From contig DATKMG010000762.1 in NCBI GenBank assembly GCA_035541995.1, forward strand, positions 1 through 8,993: DNA of 8,993 nucleotides, read 5' to 3'. A program made the translations under genes and the position numbers. Below the pieces are notes generated by a model. The model did not search any database and had not been told where the DNA came from. It worked only from the letters and a program-made list of their open reading frames with translations. The DNA is from DATKMG01 sp035541995 (GTDB lineage: Bacteria; Acidobacteriota; Terriglobia; Versatilivoradales; Versatilivoraceae). Positions 1-6,820 of this stretch are shown in pieces. Each line of letters begins with the position of its first letter. The stretch's first letter is position 1.

Positions 1-1239
1 AAGGTCTGCCTGCCTGTATTCTGGGGCGGTTGGGATATCGGGTTGCGCAAAATAGCCCCGCCGGTATCTCAGCTGCAGATCCGCGCGCGTGACGCTAACC
101 TTAATCTCACGGAATTTTCCGTTCCAGGATTTGTGAGTGGGGTAATATCCGAGCAGGTAGGAGGCCAGGCCGTCGTCCGAGGCCTGACGCAGTGCGCCCC
201 GCAGGTCATTGTTGTTGTAGAAGGCATGACCTCCGGTCCGTTCAGCCAGGATTCTCATGGACTTGAATGTCTCAGTTTCGGATCTTCCAATTTGAGTGCT
301 AATTGCAGCCCGGCTGGCGCTGTACTCCTGAGGCGCAATCAGACCTCGAGCATCTACGGGGTAAATGGCGAGGTTGGCGTTGTTCAAAGCGCGAGTTGCA
401 CGTTCGATCTCCGGTCCCAGCTCCTGCCGGTCATGACCTGGCTTTCTCCACGGCGCAACCGTATTAGACCCAAACCATGCCGGGAAACTCCCGGCCACCC
501 AGATTAAGTTCTTGCGACCTGGCAACCGCTGTAAATGATTGGCAATTGCCACCAGCATCCGGACCGTGCGAAAAGCTCGATCTTGGGCATAATAATCGAA
601 AAGGCCAAAACTCAACTCTCCCAGCCAGGCGTCAAGATGAGCCGGCATGCTCACCTCCGGATCTTGGAGTGGTGCTTCCAGAGATCGGTTCGGCTCGCCC
701 CGATAGCCCGACAGAACCTTGAGCAGATCGGAGGAATTGGCGGTGATTTCCTGCAACACTCGTGGCCCCCGACCCATGACATACAACCCCACCCGATCTT
801 CCGGCTTGAGTTGAGTGAGGAATTTCATGATCTGGCCCCGAGCATAGGCCTGATCCTCAGTGCGCGTGTTTAAACCGTCTAACAGGACGACAGTGCCACT
901 AAAAGACCCTGAACCCGTGCTCTCAAACTGATTAGAAAATGTACCGGAGGGAAGAGATAGTTGACTAGAGTCGCGAGCCCCAGAAACACCTGAAGCAAAT
1001 ATGCTAATGATTTCTTCCCGGCCACCATCAAGCAGCTTGAAGTCCTCTCGTCTGAGGTCTGTGACCGGTTCACCGCCCTTGGTTTCAGCGATCACGACCG
1101 CCTGGACAAGCCGGGTCGCCACGCGCAACGTCGCTTCTTCGGCAGCAGCAGGGCTGTCTTGGGCTAGAGCCGTGATCGGCGAGCCCAGCAACCATGCCCC
1201 AATCAAAAAGCTAAGCCCTACCCACATTTTGTTGTGCAA
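1..1239 (-). CDS. Secreted VWA-domain protein (acidobacterial VWFA-related family), C-terminus cut by window edge
   Basis: The minus strand is open without a stop from a TTG at 1239-1237 to base 1 (413 codons), so the 3' end is missing. I chose the TTG because GGAG lies 11 nt upstream and because it adds His2 and Lys4 before the hydrophobic stretch, as expected of a signal peptide; an ATG at 1227-1225 is the alternative. Predicted cleavage is after ALA (residue 26). An N-terminal beta segment contains VTDLRREDF and LLDGGREE, the typical start of the acidobacterial VWFA-related family. The VWA fold follows: VVLLDGLNT (residues 117-125, at the MIDAS position), LPGRKNLIWVAGSFP, NLAIYPVDARGL, ERTGGHAFYNNNDL and SYLLGYYP. 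DGLNT is not a canonical DxSxS, so metal binding is doubtful. Family members are exported, but their role is unknown; adhesion or protein binding is a guess. It may share a transcript with the gene 76 nt upstream. Confidence 0.88.
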   Translation of the reverse strand, partial: MHNKMWVGLSFLIGAWLLGSPITALAQDSPAAAEEATLRVATRLVQAVVIAETKGGEPVTDLRREDFKLLDGGREEIISIFASGVSGARDSSQLSLPSGTFSNQFESTGSGSFSGTVVLLDGLNTRTEDQAYARGQIMKFLTQLKPEDRVGLYVMGRGPRVLQEITANSSDLLKVLSGYRGEPNRSLEAPLQDPEVSMPAHLDAWLGELSFGLFDYYAQDRAFRTVRMLVAIANHLQRLPGRKNLIWVAGSFPAWFGSNTVAPWRKPGHDRQELGPEIERATRALNNANLAIYPVDARGLIAPQEYSASRAAISTQIGRSETETFKSMRILAERTGGHAFYNNNDLRGALRQASDDGLASYLLGYYPTHKSWNGKFREIKVSVTRADLQLRYRRGYFAQPDIPTAPEYRQADL

Positions 1240-1315
1240 GGAAGTTCTTTCTCCACCTCCGTTAGGAGGCCAGTCTCTGTAAATTCCGGGCTGAGGATTA
1301 GATTATGGATGAGTG

Positions 1316-1708
1316 TCAGTTTGGATCGCGAATTTGCTGAGAGGCTAACCATACCTCTGCTTCACTGAGTATTCGGAAGACCTGTATCGCATGGAATCGC
1401 TCCGCTGCAAATACCTCGAACATCCGGGCCATGCCGAATAAAGCCTCTCTGCTAGCCACGATGGCACAAGTTCCGAATTGGATCTTAGAGCGAATTCGGC
1501 CTATTTCGTTACTTACAATCTTGAGTTGATTACTTTCCGGCAACGACGTTGTCTCGCTCAGGTCCAACAAGACGTCCAGATGAGCGGGACAGTCAGGATC
1601 TTCATCCAACATCCGAAAGTGGTCGACCACCTGCTCCAGGGTCACATATCCTGCACACTTGGTACGAATGACTCCTTGAGCTTCGTCGATTGAGTAGGTC
1701 ACCGGCAT
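1316..1708 (-). CDS. SpoIIAA/STAS-like small cytoplasmic protein
   Basis: This gene encodes 130 aa, starting with an ATG preceded by a clear GGAGAGG ribosome binding site. It has no signal peptide or membrane segment. The pattern resembles the SpoIIAA-like (STAS/SEC14-like) small-domain family: an N-terminal two-strand stretch (VTYSIDEAQGVIRTKCAGYV, residues 3-22), a helix with EQVVDHFRMLDEDPDC, a hydrophobic strand HLDVLLDLSE (43-52), a second strand TCAIVAS (80-86), and a closing VFRILSEAEVWL (110-121), which matches the usual 'vFrdl.eAl.WL' ending. Proteins of this type are often single-domain and their partners are unknown. I see no basis for calling it an anti-sigma-factor antagonist, and there is no kinase or phosphatase gene beside it. 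It lies 133 nt downstream of the IlvX-like gene and 76 nt upstream of the VWA gene on the same strand. Confidence 0.75.
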   Translation of the reverse strand: MPVTYSIDEAQGVIRTKCAGYVTLEQVVDHFRMLDEDPDCPAHLDVLLDLSETTSLPESNQLKIVSNEIGRIRSKIQFGTCAIVASREALFGMARMFEVFAAERFHAIQVFRILSEAEVWLASQQIRDPN

Positions 1709-1841
1709 ACCACCTCTCCATAGAACCTGATGTCTCTCAGCAAGGGCAGGCCATTGCCGTCAAACTTGGCAACCGACGCAGCATCTTTCCGGAATTGGAG
1801 AATATGGTGACCAATTCTTCACCCCACCTCGTGGCCTCATT

Positions 1842-3392
1842 TCAACCCAGCATTGCCTCGATCAACCATGGACCTCGTTGCTCCATGGCCACGCCCAGTA
1901 GTCGAGCGAATTCGTCTGCCGTGTGCGCTCGACCCGCCTCTACACCCATGCCCTCGGCCAGCTTCACCCAATTCAAATCCGGATGTCCGATATCGATCAA
2001 GCTTTCCGCCCTCGGCCCGAACCCGTCCGCCCCCGTCCGCCGCATCTCGATATCCAGGATCCTGTAGCGCCGGTTAGCAAAAATCACCGTCACCACGTTC
2101 AGCTTCTCGCGCCCCATGGTCCACAGGGATTGCGGCGTATACATACCGCTCCCATCGGCCTGGAGCGCGACCGCCTTGCCCTCCGGGCAGGCCAGGGCCG
2201 CGCCCACGGCCAACGGCAACCCCTGGCCGATCGCCCCTCCCGAATTGGGCATGTAGGAGTGCGGTGCCGAGGCTCTTAATGCCTCCCAAACCGGCCCGCC
2301 CGACGACACCATCTCATCGGAGATCATCGCACCCTCGGGCAGAAGGGCGCTCAACGTTCTGCCGATCATCTCCACGGTGAGCGCCCCTCCGCGCGCGATG
2401 CTGGGACGTTGCTGCGTGATGACCGGTGCTTGTGCGTTCCCTGCGCCTAGTTCCTGGACTAGCGCATCAAGTGCTGCCGTCCCATCTTGCCCCGTGGACG
2501 CCAGTGTATGGAACAAGCAATCCTCCGGCGCTAGACAGCTCCTTCGGCCCGGATACGCGAAGAAGGACACAGGCGGTGGAGTCTCCACCAGGATCAGATG
2601 CTTTAGACCCGCGAGCGCTTCCTCCGCCGGCTCCGGAAAGTACGGAATGCGTGTTGCTTCGAAACGCCCCGCACCACGGTCGTACCGCGCCGCATAGCGG
2701 TGCATAAACACCTGCGCGCCGGTGACTCTCGATACGCGCCCCGCGGCCTCCATACCGGGGGCGAGCAGCGCCCCGCCGCTCAACAGCAGTCCCGCCAGCT
2801 CCCCGCTACACAGGATGCGTGCTGCTTCCCGTACCGCTTCTACCGAGGGTACCGGATTCCGGGGCCTCGGCACTGCCGGCGCCGGCTCTCCCCCTTCGCT
2901 CCAGGAGAAGTCCGCCGGAGCGATCAGCGTCGCCACTTGCCCGGGTGGCTTGAGCGCCGCGCTCACCACATCCGCAGTGGCGGCACCAACCTCTTCCGCA
3001 CTTGCCACCACCCTTACGTAGCTTGAAACCACGGAGGCCAGCGCCTCAATGTCGGCGGTGAGGGGCGCGTCGTACTTTAAGTGCGCCGTGGCGTGTTGGC
3101 CGACAATATTGACAAGGGGTACTCGCGCCTTCTTAGCGTTGTGCAGGTTTGCGATGGCATTTCCCAGTCCCGGACCCAAATGCAGGAGTGTTGCTGCAGG
3201 CTTTCGCGCCATGCGTGCGTATCCGTCCGCGGCCCCCGAGCACACTCCCTCAAATAGGCACAGGACACCGCGCATGCCCTCCACGCGATCCAGCGCCGCC
3301 ACAAATTGCATCTCGGAAGTACCCGGGTTCGCCAGGCACAAGTCCACACCATTGCTGAGCAGGGTTCTCAGCAGACATTCAGCGCCGGTCAT
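1842..3392 (-). CDS. IlvX-like thiamine-diphosphate-dependent enzyme (acetolactate synthase large-subunit homologue)
   Basis: This gene encodes 516 aa with the three-domain layout of the POX/acetolactate synthase/benzoylformate decarboxylase superfamily. The N-terminal pyrimidine-binding domain has ANPGTSEMQF (21-30) and the conserved cofactor-activating glutamate Glu48 in LFEGVCSGAADGYAR. A central linker domain follows (about 180-330). The C-terminal diphosphate-binding domain has ADGSGMYTPQSLW (412-424) running to Asn440, the usual DG(x)~25N metal/ThDP motif. From memory, the whole protein closely follows mycobacterial IlvX (about 515 aa), including MQFVAALD, LHLGPGLGNAIANLHNA and KYDAPLTADI. 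IlvX-type proteins are annotated as acetolactate synthases, but no regulatory subunit (IlvN) or ilvC is nearby, so true branched-chain synthesis is doubtful; another 2-keto-acid decarboxylase or ligase activity is equally possible. The ATG is fixed by an in-frame stop a few codons upstream; the ribosome site is weak (GGTGG). A promoter with perfect TATAAT lies just upstream. Confidence 0.9.
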   Translation of the reverse strand: MTGAECLLRTLLSNGVDLCLANPGTSEMQFVAALDRVEGMRGVLCLFEGVCSGAADGYARMARKPAATLLHLGPGLGNAIANLHNAKKARVPLVNIVGQHATAHLKYDAPLTADIEALASVVSSYVRVVASAEEVGAATADVVSAALKPPGQVATLIAPADFSWSEGGEPAPAVPRPRNPVPSVEAVREAARILCSGELAGLLLSGGALLAPGMEAAGRVSRVTGAQVFMHRYAARYDRGAGRFEATRIPYFPEPAEEALAGLKHLILVETPPPVSFFAYPGRRSCLAPEDCLFHTLASTGQDGTAALDALVQELGAGNAQAPVITQQRPSIARGGALTVEMIGRTLSALLPEGAMISDEMVSSGGPVWEALRASAPHSYMPNSGGAIGQGLPLAVGAALACPEGKAVALQADGSGMYTPQSLWTMGREKLNVVTVIFANRRYRILDIEMRRTGADGFGPRAESLIDIGHPDLNWVKLAEGMGVEAGRAHTADEFARLLGVAMEQRGPWLIEAMLG

Positions 3393-3443
3393 GAGTTCGA
3401 TCCACCGTCCGAGGTTTCAGGTTTAGCCTCCTGATCGGAAAGG

Positions 3444-3473
3444 ATTATACATGCGGACCCAAGACGGCTACAA
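3444..3473 (-). promoter_or_regulatory. Promoter of the IlvX-like gene
   Basis: On the minus strand, TTGTAG (3473-3468) and a perfect TATAAT (3449-3444) are separated by 18 nt. Transcription would start near 3437, giving a leader of about 45 nt before the ATG at 3392. The -35 box is weak (3 of 6), but the -10 is an exact sigma70 consensus. It could also carry the two genes further downstream, as I see no terminator between them. Confidence 0.6.
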
Positions 3474-3550
3474 GTCGACGAGAAGGCAGGGCTTTTGGGG
3501 CCGCGGGAAAGAGGCTCGAGCATTGACAAAGGAATTACTCAGGAGGTTCT

Positions 3551-3627
3551 TGGTGGAGCTGATGGGGATCGAACCCACGACCTCGTGACTGCCAGTCACG
3601 CGCTCTCCCAAACTGAGCTACAGCCCC
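3551..3627 (-). tRNA. tRNA-Ala(GGC)
   Basis: Read on the minus strand, this folds into a standard 77-nt cloverleaf. The acceptor stem is GGGGCTG with CAGCTCC, with one G-U pair. The D arm is GCTC/GAGC with a 9-nt loop. The anticodon stem is CGTGA/TCACG around loop CTGGCAG, giving anticodon GGC (alanine, GCC/GCU codons). The variable loop is 5 nt, and the T arm is GTGGG/CCCAT around TTCGATC. The discriminator is A and the CCA end is encoded (3553-3551). It is a single tRNA, not part of the rRNA operon at the right end. Confidence 0.97.
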
Positions 3628-3698
3628 AAGCCCGGCAGGATTTTCGCGGGTCATGGAACCACTCTTCTCGGCCCTCTTATCCTATGACCCGACGAGCG

Positions 3699-3728
3699 AT
3701 TCTATGGTACGACGACGGCAATTGTCAA
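3699..3728 (-). promoter_or_regulatory. Promoter of the tRNA-Ala gene
   Basis: On the minus strand, a perfect TTGACA (3728-3723) is followed after 18 nt by TAGAAT (3704-3699, 5 of 6 matches to TATAAT). The inferred start near 3692 leaves about 65 nt of 5' leader to be trimmed before the mature tRNA at 3627. Confidence 0.65.
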
Positions 3729-3924
3729 TCTCATTGCACCCGCACGCTGGTGAAATTCAAAGTGCGACAGAATCAACTCATTAATTCACGGTTTCAAGAC
3801 CGCGCGGGCGCAGTGGGTCCAAATCCCTGGACGCGGGACGCTCTCGTCCCGCTTCTGGCTGTGCAACGTGGACGAATGGCGGCTCCAGCTGCACAGTGAA
3901 TTACACCCAATGCGCGCATACCAC
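3729..3924. repeat. Intergenic stretch with perfect GCGGGACG hairpin
   Basis: No convincing gene lies between the divergent tRNA and deoxyhypusine-synthase promoters. Short ORFs on both strands here have no family features. The notable structure is GCGGGACG (3833-3840), a 4-nt CTCT loop and CGTCCCGC (3845-3852), an 8-bp perfect stem. Neither strand has a T-run after it, so it does not look like an intrinsic terminator. Its form suggests a dispersed palindromic intergenic repeat, but only one copy is in the window. Confidence 0.4.
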
Positions 3925-3954
3925 TTGGCATCAATGATCGGATTCCGGTATGAT
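3925..3954 (+). promoter_or_regulatory. Promoter of the deoxyhypusine-synthase-like/aminopeptidase operon
   Basis: TTGGCA (3925-3930, 5 of 6) and TATGAT (3949-3954, 5 of 6) are separated by 18 nt. Transcription would start near 3961, giving a leader of about 160 nt before the GTG start at 4123. That is long enough to hold regulatory structure. Confidence 0.6.
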
Positions 3955-4077
3955 TCGAAAGTTTGGCCAAGATGGGCCTCGAAAATCAATAGGTGGAGCA
4001 GATCCAGAACTCGATTCTAGAAGGATTGCGCGGGCGATGCAGACGACCGTTATTGCAGTTTGCCCGGGCTCCCATAC

Positions 4078-4111
4078 AAAGGATCCTTTTGCTTCGGATC
4101 CGCCAAGGAGG
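4078..4111 (+). promoter_or_regulatory. Leader hairpin and Shine-Dalgarno of the deoxyhypusine-synthase-like gene
   Basis: A 12-bp palindrome (AAAGGATCCTTT, 4078-4089) is followed by a second GGATCC (4096-4101). The two GGATCC copies can pair across a 9-nt loop. Directly downstream is a strong AAGGAGG (4105-4111), 11 nt before the GTG at 4123. This Shine-Dalgarno is the main reason for choosing the GTG over an in-frame TTG at 4060. The hairpin ends only three bases before the AAGGAGG, so it could influence ribosome access; that is inference. Confidence 0.5.
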
Positions 4112-4122
4112 AAGTAGTACAA

Positions 4123-5232
4123 GTGAACAGGACCAAGTTGCTCAAGGGAAAGAGAATCGATCCCATCCGCATCCACCCCCAAATGACTATTCAGGCTCTG
4201 GTCGATCACGTTTTTGCTGCTTACAATGCCGCCCGTCTAAACGAGGCGGCCCGGCTTTACACGGAGCATATGTTGCAGGCTAACGTGACCGTGGGCATGA
4301 CATTATCCGGTGCTTTGACTCCTGCGGGGCTAGGCGTATCTACTTTGATCCCACTGATTGAAAATGGATTTGTGGACTGGGTTGTCAGCACAGGCGCCAA
4401 TCTCTACCACGATACTCATTTTGGGATCGGGCTTAGCCTTCATCGGGGAACTCATCAAGTTGATGATGTGGCGCTTCGCAAACGCGGAATCGTCCGGATT
4501 TACGATATTTTTTTCGATTTTCATGTGTTGCTTTCCACCGACGCTTTCTTTCGCGAAGTGATCAGTGCCCAGGAATTTCAAAAAGAAATGAGTACTGCTG
4601 AGTTTCATCATCGGGTCGGCAGGTATATTGATGGGAGAGAGAAAGTGCTGCACTTAAAGCGAAAGTCCTTGTTGGCTGCGGCTTACCGCTGCGGAGTGCC
4701 TGTGTACACTTCGTCACCTGGAGACAGTTCGATCGGGATGAATATTGCCGCTAAAGCCCTAGAAGGAAATAAACTCAAATTGGATGTGACGGCCGATGTC
4801 AACGAGACCGCTGCAATCGTCCTGGGAGCCAAGCGTTCCGGAGGGAAAAGTGCGGTTTTTATCGTCGGTGGAGGGTCGCCAAAGAATTTCATTCTTCAAA
4901 CTGAGCCCCAGTTACAGGAGATCCTCGGGATTTCAGAAAAAGGTCACGATTACTTCCTGCAGATCACTGATGCCCGTCCCGATACGGGGGGCCTTTCCGG
5001 CGCAACCCCTAGCGAGGCGGTTAGCTGGGGCAAAGTCGACCCCGACAAGCTGCCTGACTCGGTAGTTTGCTATTGTGATTCCACTATTGCTCTTCCCTTG
5101 ATAGCCGCCTACGCCATTGCCAAGCGTAAACCGCGAAGGCTGAAAAGACTGTATGACTGCAGAGAACGGCTACTCCAAAAACTGGGTGGCGAGTTTGAAT
5201 CAGTCCACAACACGAAAAGGAGAAAAGTATGA
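4123..5232 (+). CDS. Deoxyhypusine synthase family protein (bacterial DHS-like, substrate uncertain)
   Basis: This gene encodes 369 aa from the GTG start. Deoxyhypusine synthases are NAD-dependent enzymes that move an aminobutyl group from spermidine to a lysine of eIF5A. Bacteria lack eIF5A, and bacterial homologues probably make homospermidine or a related polyamine. Family marks are TPAGLG (66-71), VVSTGANLYHD (87-97), VGGGSPKNF (248-256), SEAVSWGK (297-304) and CYCDS (316-320). Lys304 corresponds to the human catalytic Lys329, Trp302 to Trp327 and Glu298 to Glu323. By my alignment from memory, human spermidine contacts Asp243, His288 and Asp316 become Met206, Asn255 and Leu291, so the polyamine pocket is altered. 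There is no signal peptide, so it is cytoplasmic. The C-terminus is basic (NTKRRKV). The stop overlaps the aminopeptidase start (ATGA), implying translational coupling. The family call is firm; the reaction is not known. Confidence 0.93.
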   Translation: MNRTKLLKGKRIDPIRIHPQMTIQALVDHVFAAYNAARLNEAARLYTEHMLQANVTVGMTLSGALTPAGLGVSTLIPLIENGFVDWVVSTGANLYHDTHFGIGLSLHRGTHQVDDVALRKRGIVRIYDIFFDFHVLLSTDAFFREVISAQEFQKEMSTAEFHHRVGRYIDGREKVLHLKRKSLLAAAYRCGVPVYTSSPGDSSIGMNIAAKALEGNKLKLDVTADVNETAAIVLGAKRSGGKSAVFIVGGGSPKNFILQTEPQLQEILGISEKGHDYFLQITDARPDTGGLSGATPSEAVSWGKVDPDKLPDSVVCYCDSTIALPLIAAYAIAKRKPRRLKRLYDCRERLLQKLGGEFESVHNTKRRKV

Positions 5233-6710
5233 AATTCGAAGTCAAGTCACTCTCTTTTGACAAGTGGGAGACCGACTTACTGGTGATTCTTCTTGAAAAG
5301 GATCTCCAGCTCCCGCTTTTCGAGAACGGTGAGCTACAGTCCTTTGTCAACGCACTAACCCGGGATTTTGAAGAGAAGAAGATCAAGAGAGAGTTCTTCA
5401 CTCGATGGGACGGAAAAGCGATTAAGCATATTGTGGTGTTTCATTCTTCCTTGGAACCATCCTACAACAGTTGGGAAAGGACAAAGATCTTTGCCTCCCG
5501 CGCCCTGGGTTATGGCAAGGACTATAGTCTGAAAAACATTTCTTTCCTCATGAACGGCGGAGACGCATCACCATACATCGGCAAGGTTGTAGAGGGCGCA
5601 GTCCTCGGCAGCTATGGATTCGACAAATACAAGATGGAGAAGAATGAGTATCCGGCCGAGGTCAGGATTACGCTGATTGCCAACGAAACAACTCTTAAAG
5701 CCGACAAAGAACGGTGCAAGCACTATTCGCGAGTTATGGGCATATTGAATGAGTGCCGTGATCTGGTCAACGAACCGGGGTCGGTCGTCTATCCGGAGGT
5801 TTTGGCAAATCTCGCGAGGGATTTAGGCAAGACACACTCCATGAAAGTCACTGTCTTGGATGAAAAGTCATTGGAGAAAGCAGGCTATAAGGGATTGATC
5901 TCTGTGGGAAAAGGCAGCATCCATCCGCCTCGTTTGATTACCTTGGAGTATAAGCCTCAGAAGAAATCTAGCATTCGATTGGCATTAGTGGGCAAGGGCA
6001 TCACTTTTGACACAGGCGGCATTTCACTCAAGCCCAGTGAGAAAATGCTGGAGATGAAGGGCGATATGGCAGGTGCCGCTGCGGTCCTTTACACTATGAA
6101 AGCCATTGCTTATCTAAAACCGGACGTCGGAGTCATCGGGATTATTCCGACCGCCGAAAATTTCCCTGATGCCAGGGCACAACGTCCCGGTGACATATTC
6201 GTTGCCAAGAACGGGAAATCCGTTCAAGTGGACAATACCGACGCTGAAGGCCGGCTGGTCTTGATCGATGCATTCGCCAGGGCGGGTGAATTGAAGTCTA
6301 CCCACATCGTGGACGTCGCTACTTTGACGGGCTCTGTGGTCCGCGCTTTGGGGCAGGGTGTAGCAGGAATCATGGGCAACAGCCAAGTCCTAATCGATGC
6401 CGTCATCAAGAGCGGTGCCAACCACGGAGAGAATTTCTGGCCGTTACCACTGCCTGAGGAATACAAAGAAATGCTAAAAACTCCTTACGCTGACATCAAC
6501 AACATCGGCGGCCCCAATGCAGGCGCCATTACGGCGGGTTTGTTCCTCCAGGAATTCCTACCGGAAAATACTGCCTGGGTCCATTTGGATATCGCGGGGC
6601 CCTTCATGTTCGACAAGCCCTGGAAATACTATAAAGAGGGAGCCACTGGTTTCGGCATGAAAACGCTGGTCGACTTGTGCTGGAGATTCAAGGAGTATTT
6701 CTCGAACTGA
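5229..6710 (+). CDS. pepA: Leucyl aminopeptidase (peptidase family M17)
   Basis: This gene encodes 493 aa, with an ATG overlapping the preceding stop by four bases and GGAG six nt upstream of the start. It is a cytoplasmic dinuclear-metal aminopeptidase that removes N-terminal residues from peptides. The divergent N-terminal macro-like domain spans about 1-160. The catalytic domain has VGKGITFDTGG (254-264), KGDMAG (277-282) and the M17 signature NTDAEGRL (336-343). Metal ligands Lys256, Asp261, Asp279, Asp338 and Glu340 and catalytic Lys268 and Arg342 are all present. They sit at a constant offset of 14 from E. coli PepA numbering, so the core has no insertions or deletions. Active peptidase is therefore expected. 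The DNA-binding and Xer-accessory roles of E. coli PepA cannot be inferred here. Coupling to the deoxyhypusine-synthase-like gene suggests co-regulation, but a shared pathway is not obvious. Confidence 0.95.
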   Translation: MKFEVKSLSFDKWETDLLVILLEKDLQLPLFENGELQSFVNALTRDFEEKKIKREFFTRWDGKAIKHIVVFHSSLEPSYNSWERTKIFASRALGYGKDYSLKNISFLMNGGDASPYIGKVVEGAVLGSYGFDKYKMEKNEYPAEVRITLIANETTLKADKERCKHYSRVMGILNECRDLVNEPGSVVYPEVLANLARDLGKTHSMKVTVLDEKSLEKAGYKGLISVGKGSIHPPRLITLEYKPQKKSSIRLALVGKGITFDTGGISLKPSEKMLEMKGDMAGAAAVLYTMKAIAYLKPDVGVIGIIPTAENFPDARAQRPGDIFVAKNGKSVQVDNTDAEGRLVLIDAFARAGELKSTHIVDVATLTGSVVRALGQGVAGIMGNSQVLIDAVIKSGANHGENFWPLPLPEEYKEMLKTPYADINNIGGPNAGAITAGLFLQEFLPENTAWVHLDIAGPFMFDKPWKYYKEGATGFGMKTLVDLCWRFKEYFSN

Positions 6711-6732
6711 GCAGAGGCTGACAGCCAAGCCT

Positions 6733-6820
6733 CCAAATAAGTGGCACTGCGCATCCATCGATTCGGGGCCGCCGACGGAATCGCAGTGCCTCGCAAACAA
6801 CATTGGGTTCGTTTATTTGG
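6733..6820. terminator. Nested inverted repeats between convergent genes, possible bidirectional terminator
   Basis: An inner perfect 9-bp repeat, GGCACTGCG (6743-6751) with CGCAGTGCC (6782-6790), is flanked by an outer 8-bp pair, CCAAATAA (6733-6740) with TTATTTGG (6813-6820). The outer right arm overlaps the stop codon of the minus-strand gene. The position between two converging gene ends suits a shared terminator. A continuous T-run is missing; only short TTATTT tracts follow each side, so termination may be weak or may need other factors. Confidence 0.45.

Noticed and set aside
879..1073. 64-codon minus-strand ORF
   Set aside because: It is an out-of-frame shadow of the VWA-domain gene, which is open through this whole stretch in another frame.
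1709..1841. Possible promoter or small gene between the IlvX-like and SpoIIAA-like genes
   Set aside because: No matched -35 and -10 pair and no credible coding frame are visible; the genes may simply be co-transcribed.
3495..3899. 134-codon plus-strand ORF across the tRNA
   Set aside because: It reads through the antisense of tRNA-Ala and a hairpin repeat, has no ribosome site and no family features.
4060..4122. N-terminal extension of the deoxyhypusine-synthase-like protein from a TTG at 4060
   Set aside because: It would place the strong AAGGAGG inside the coding region, and family similarity begins only after the GTG at 4123.
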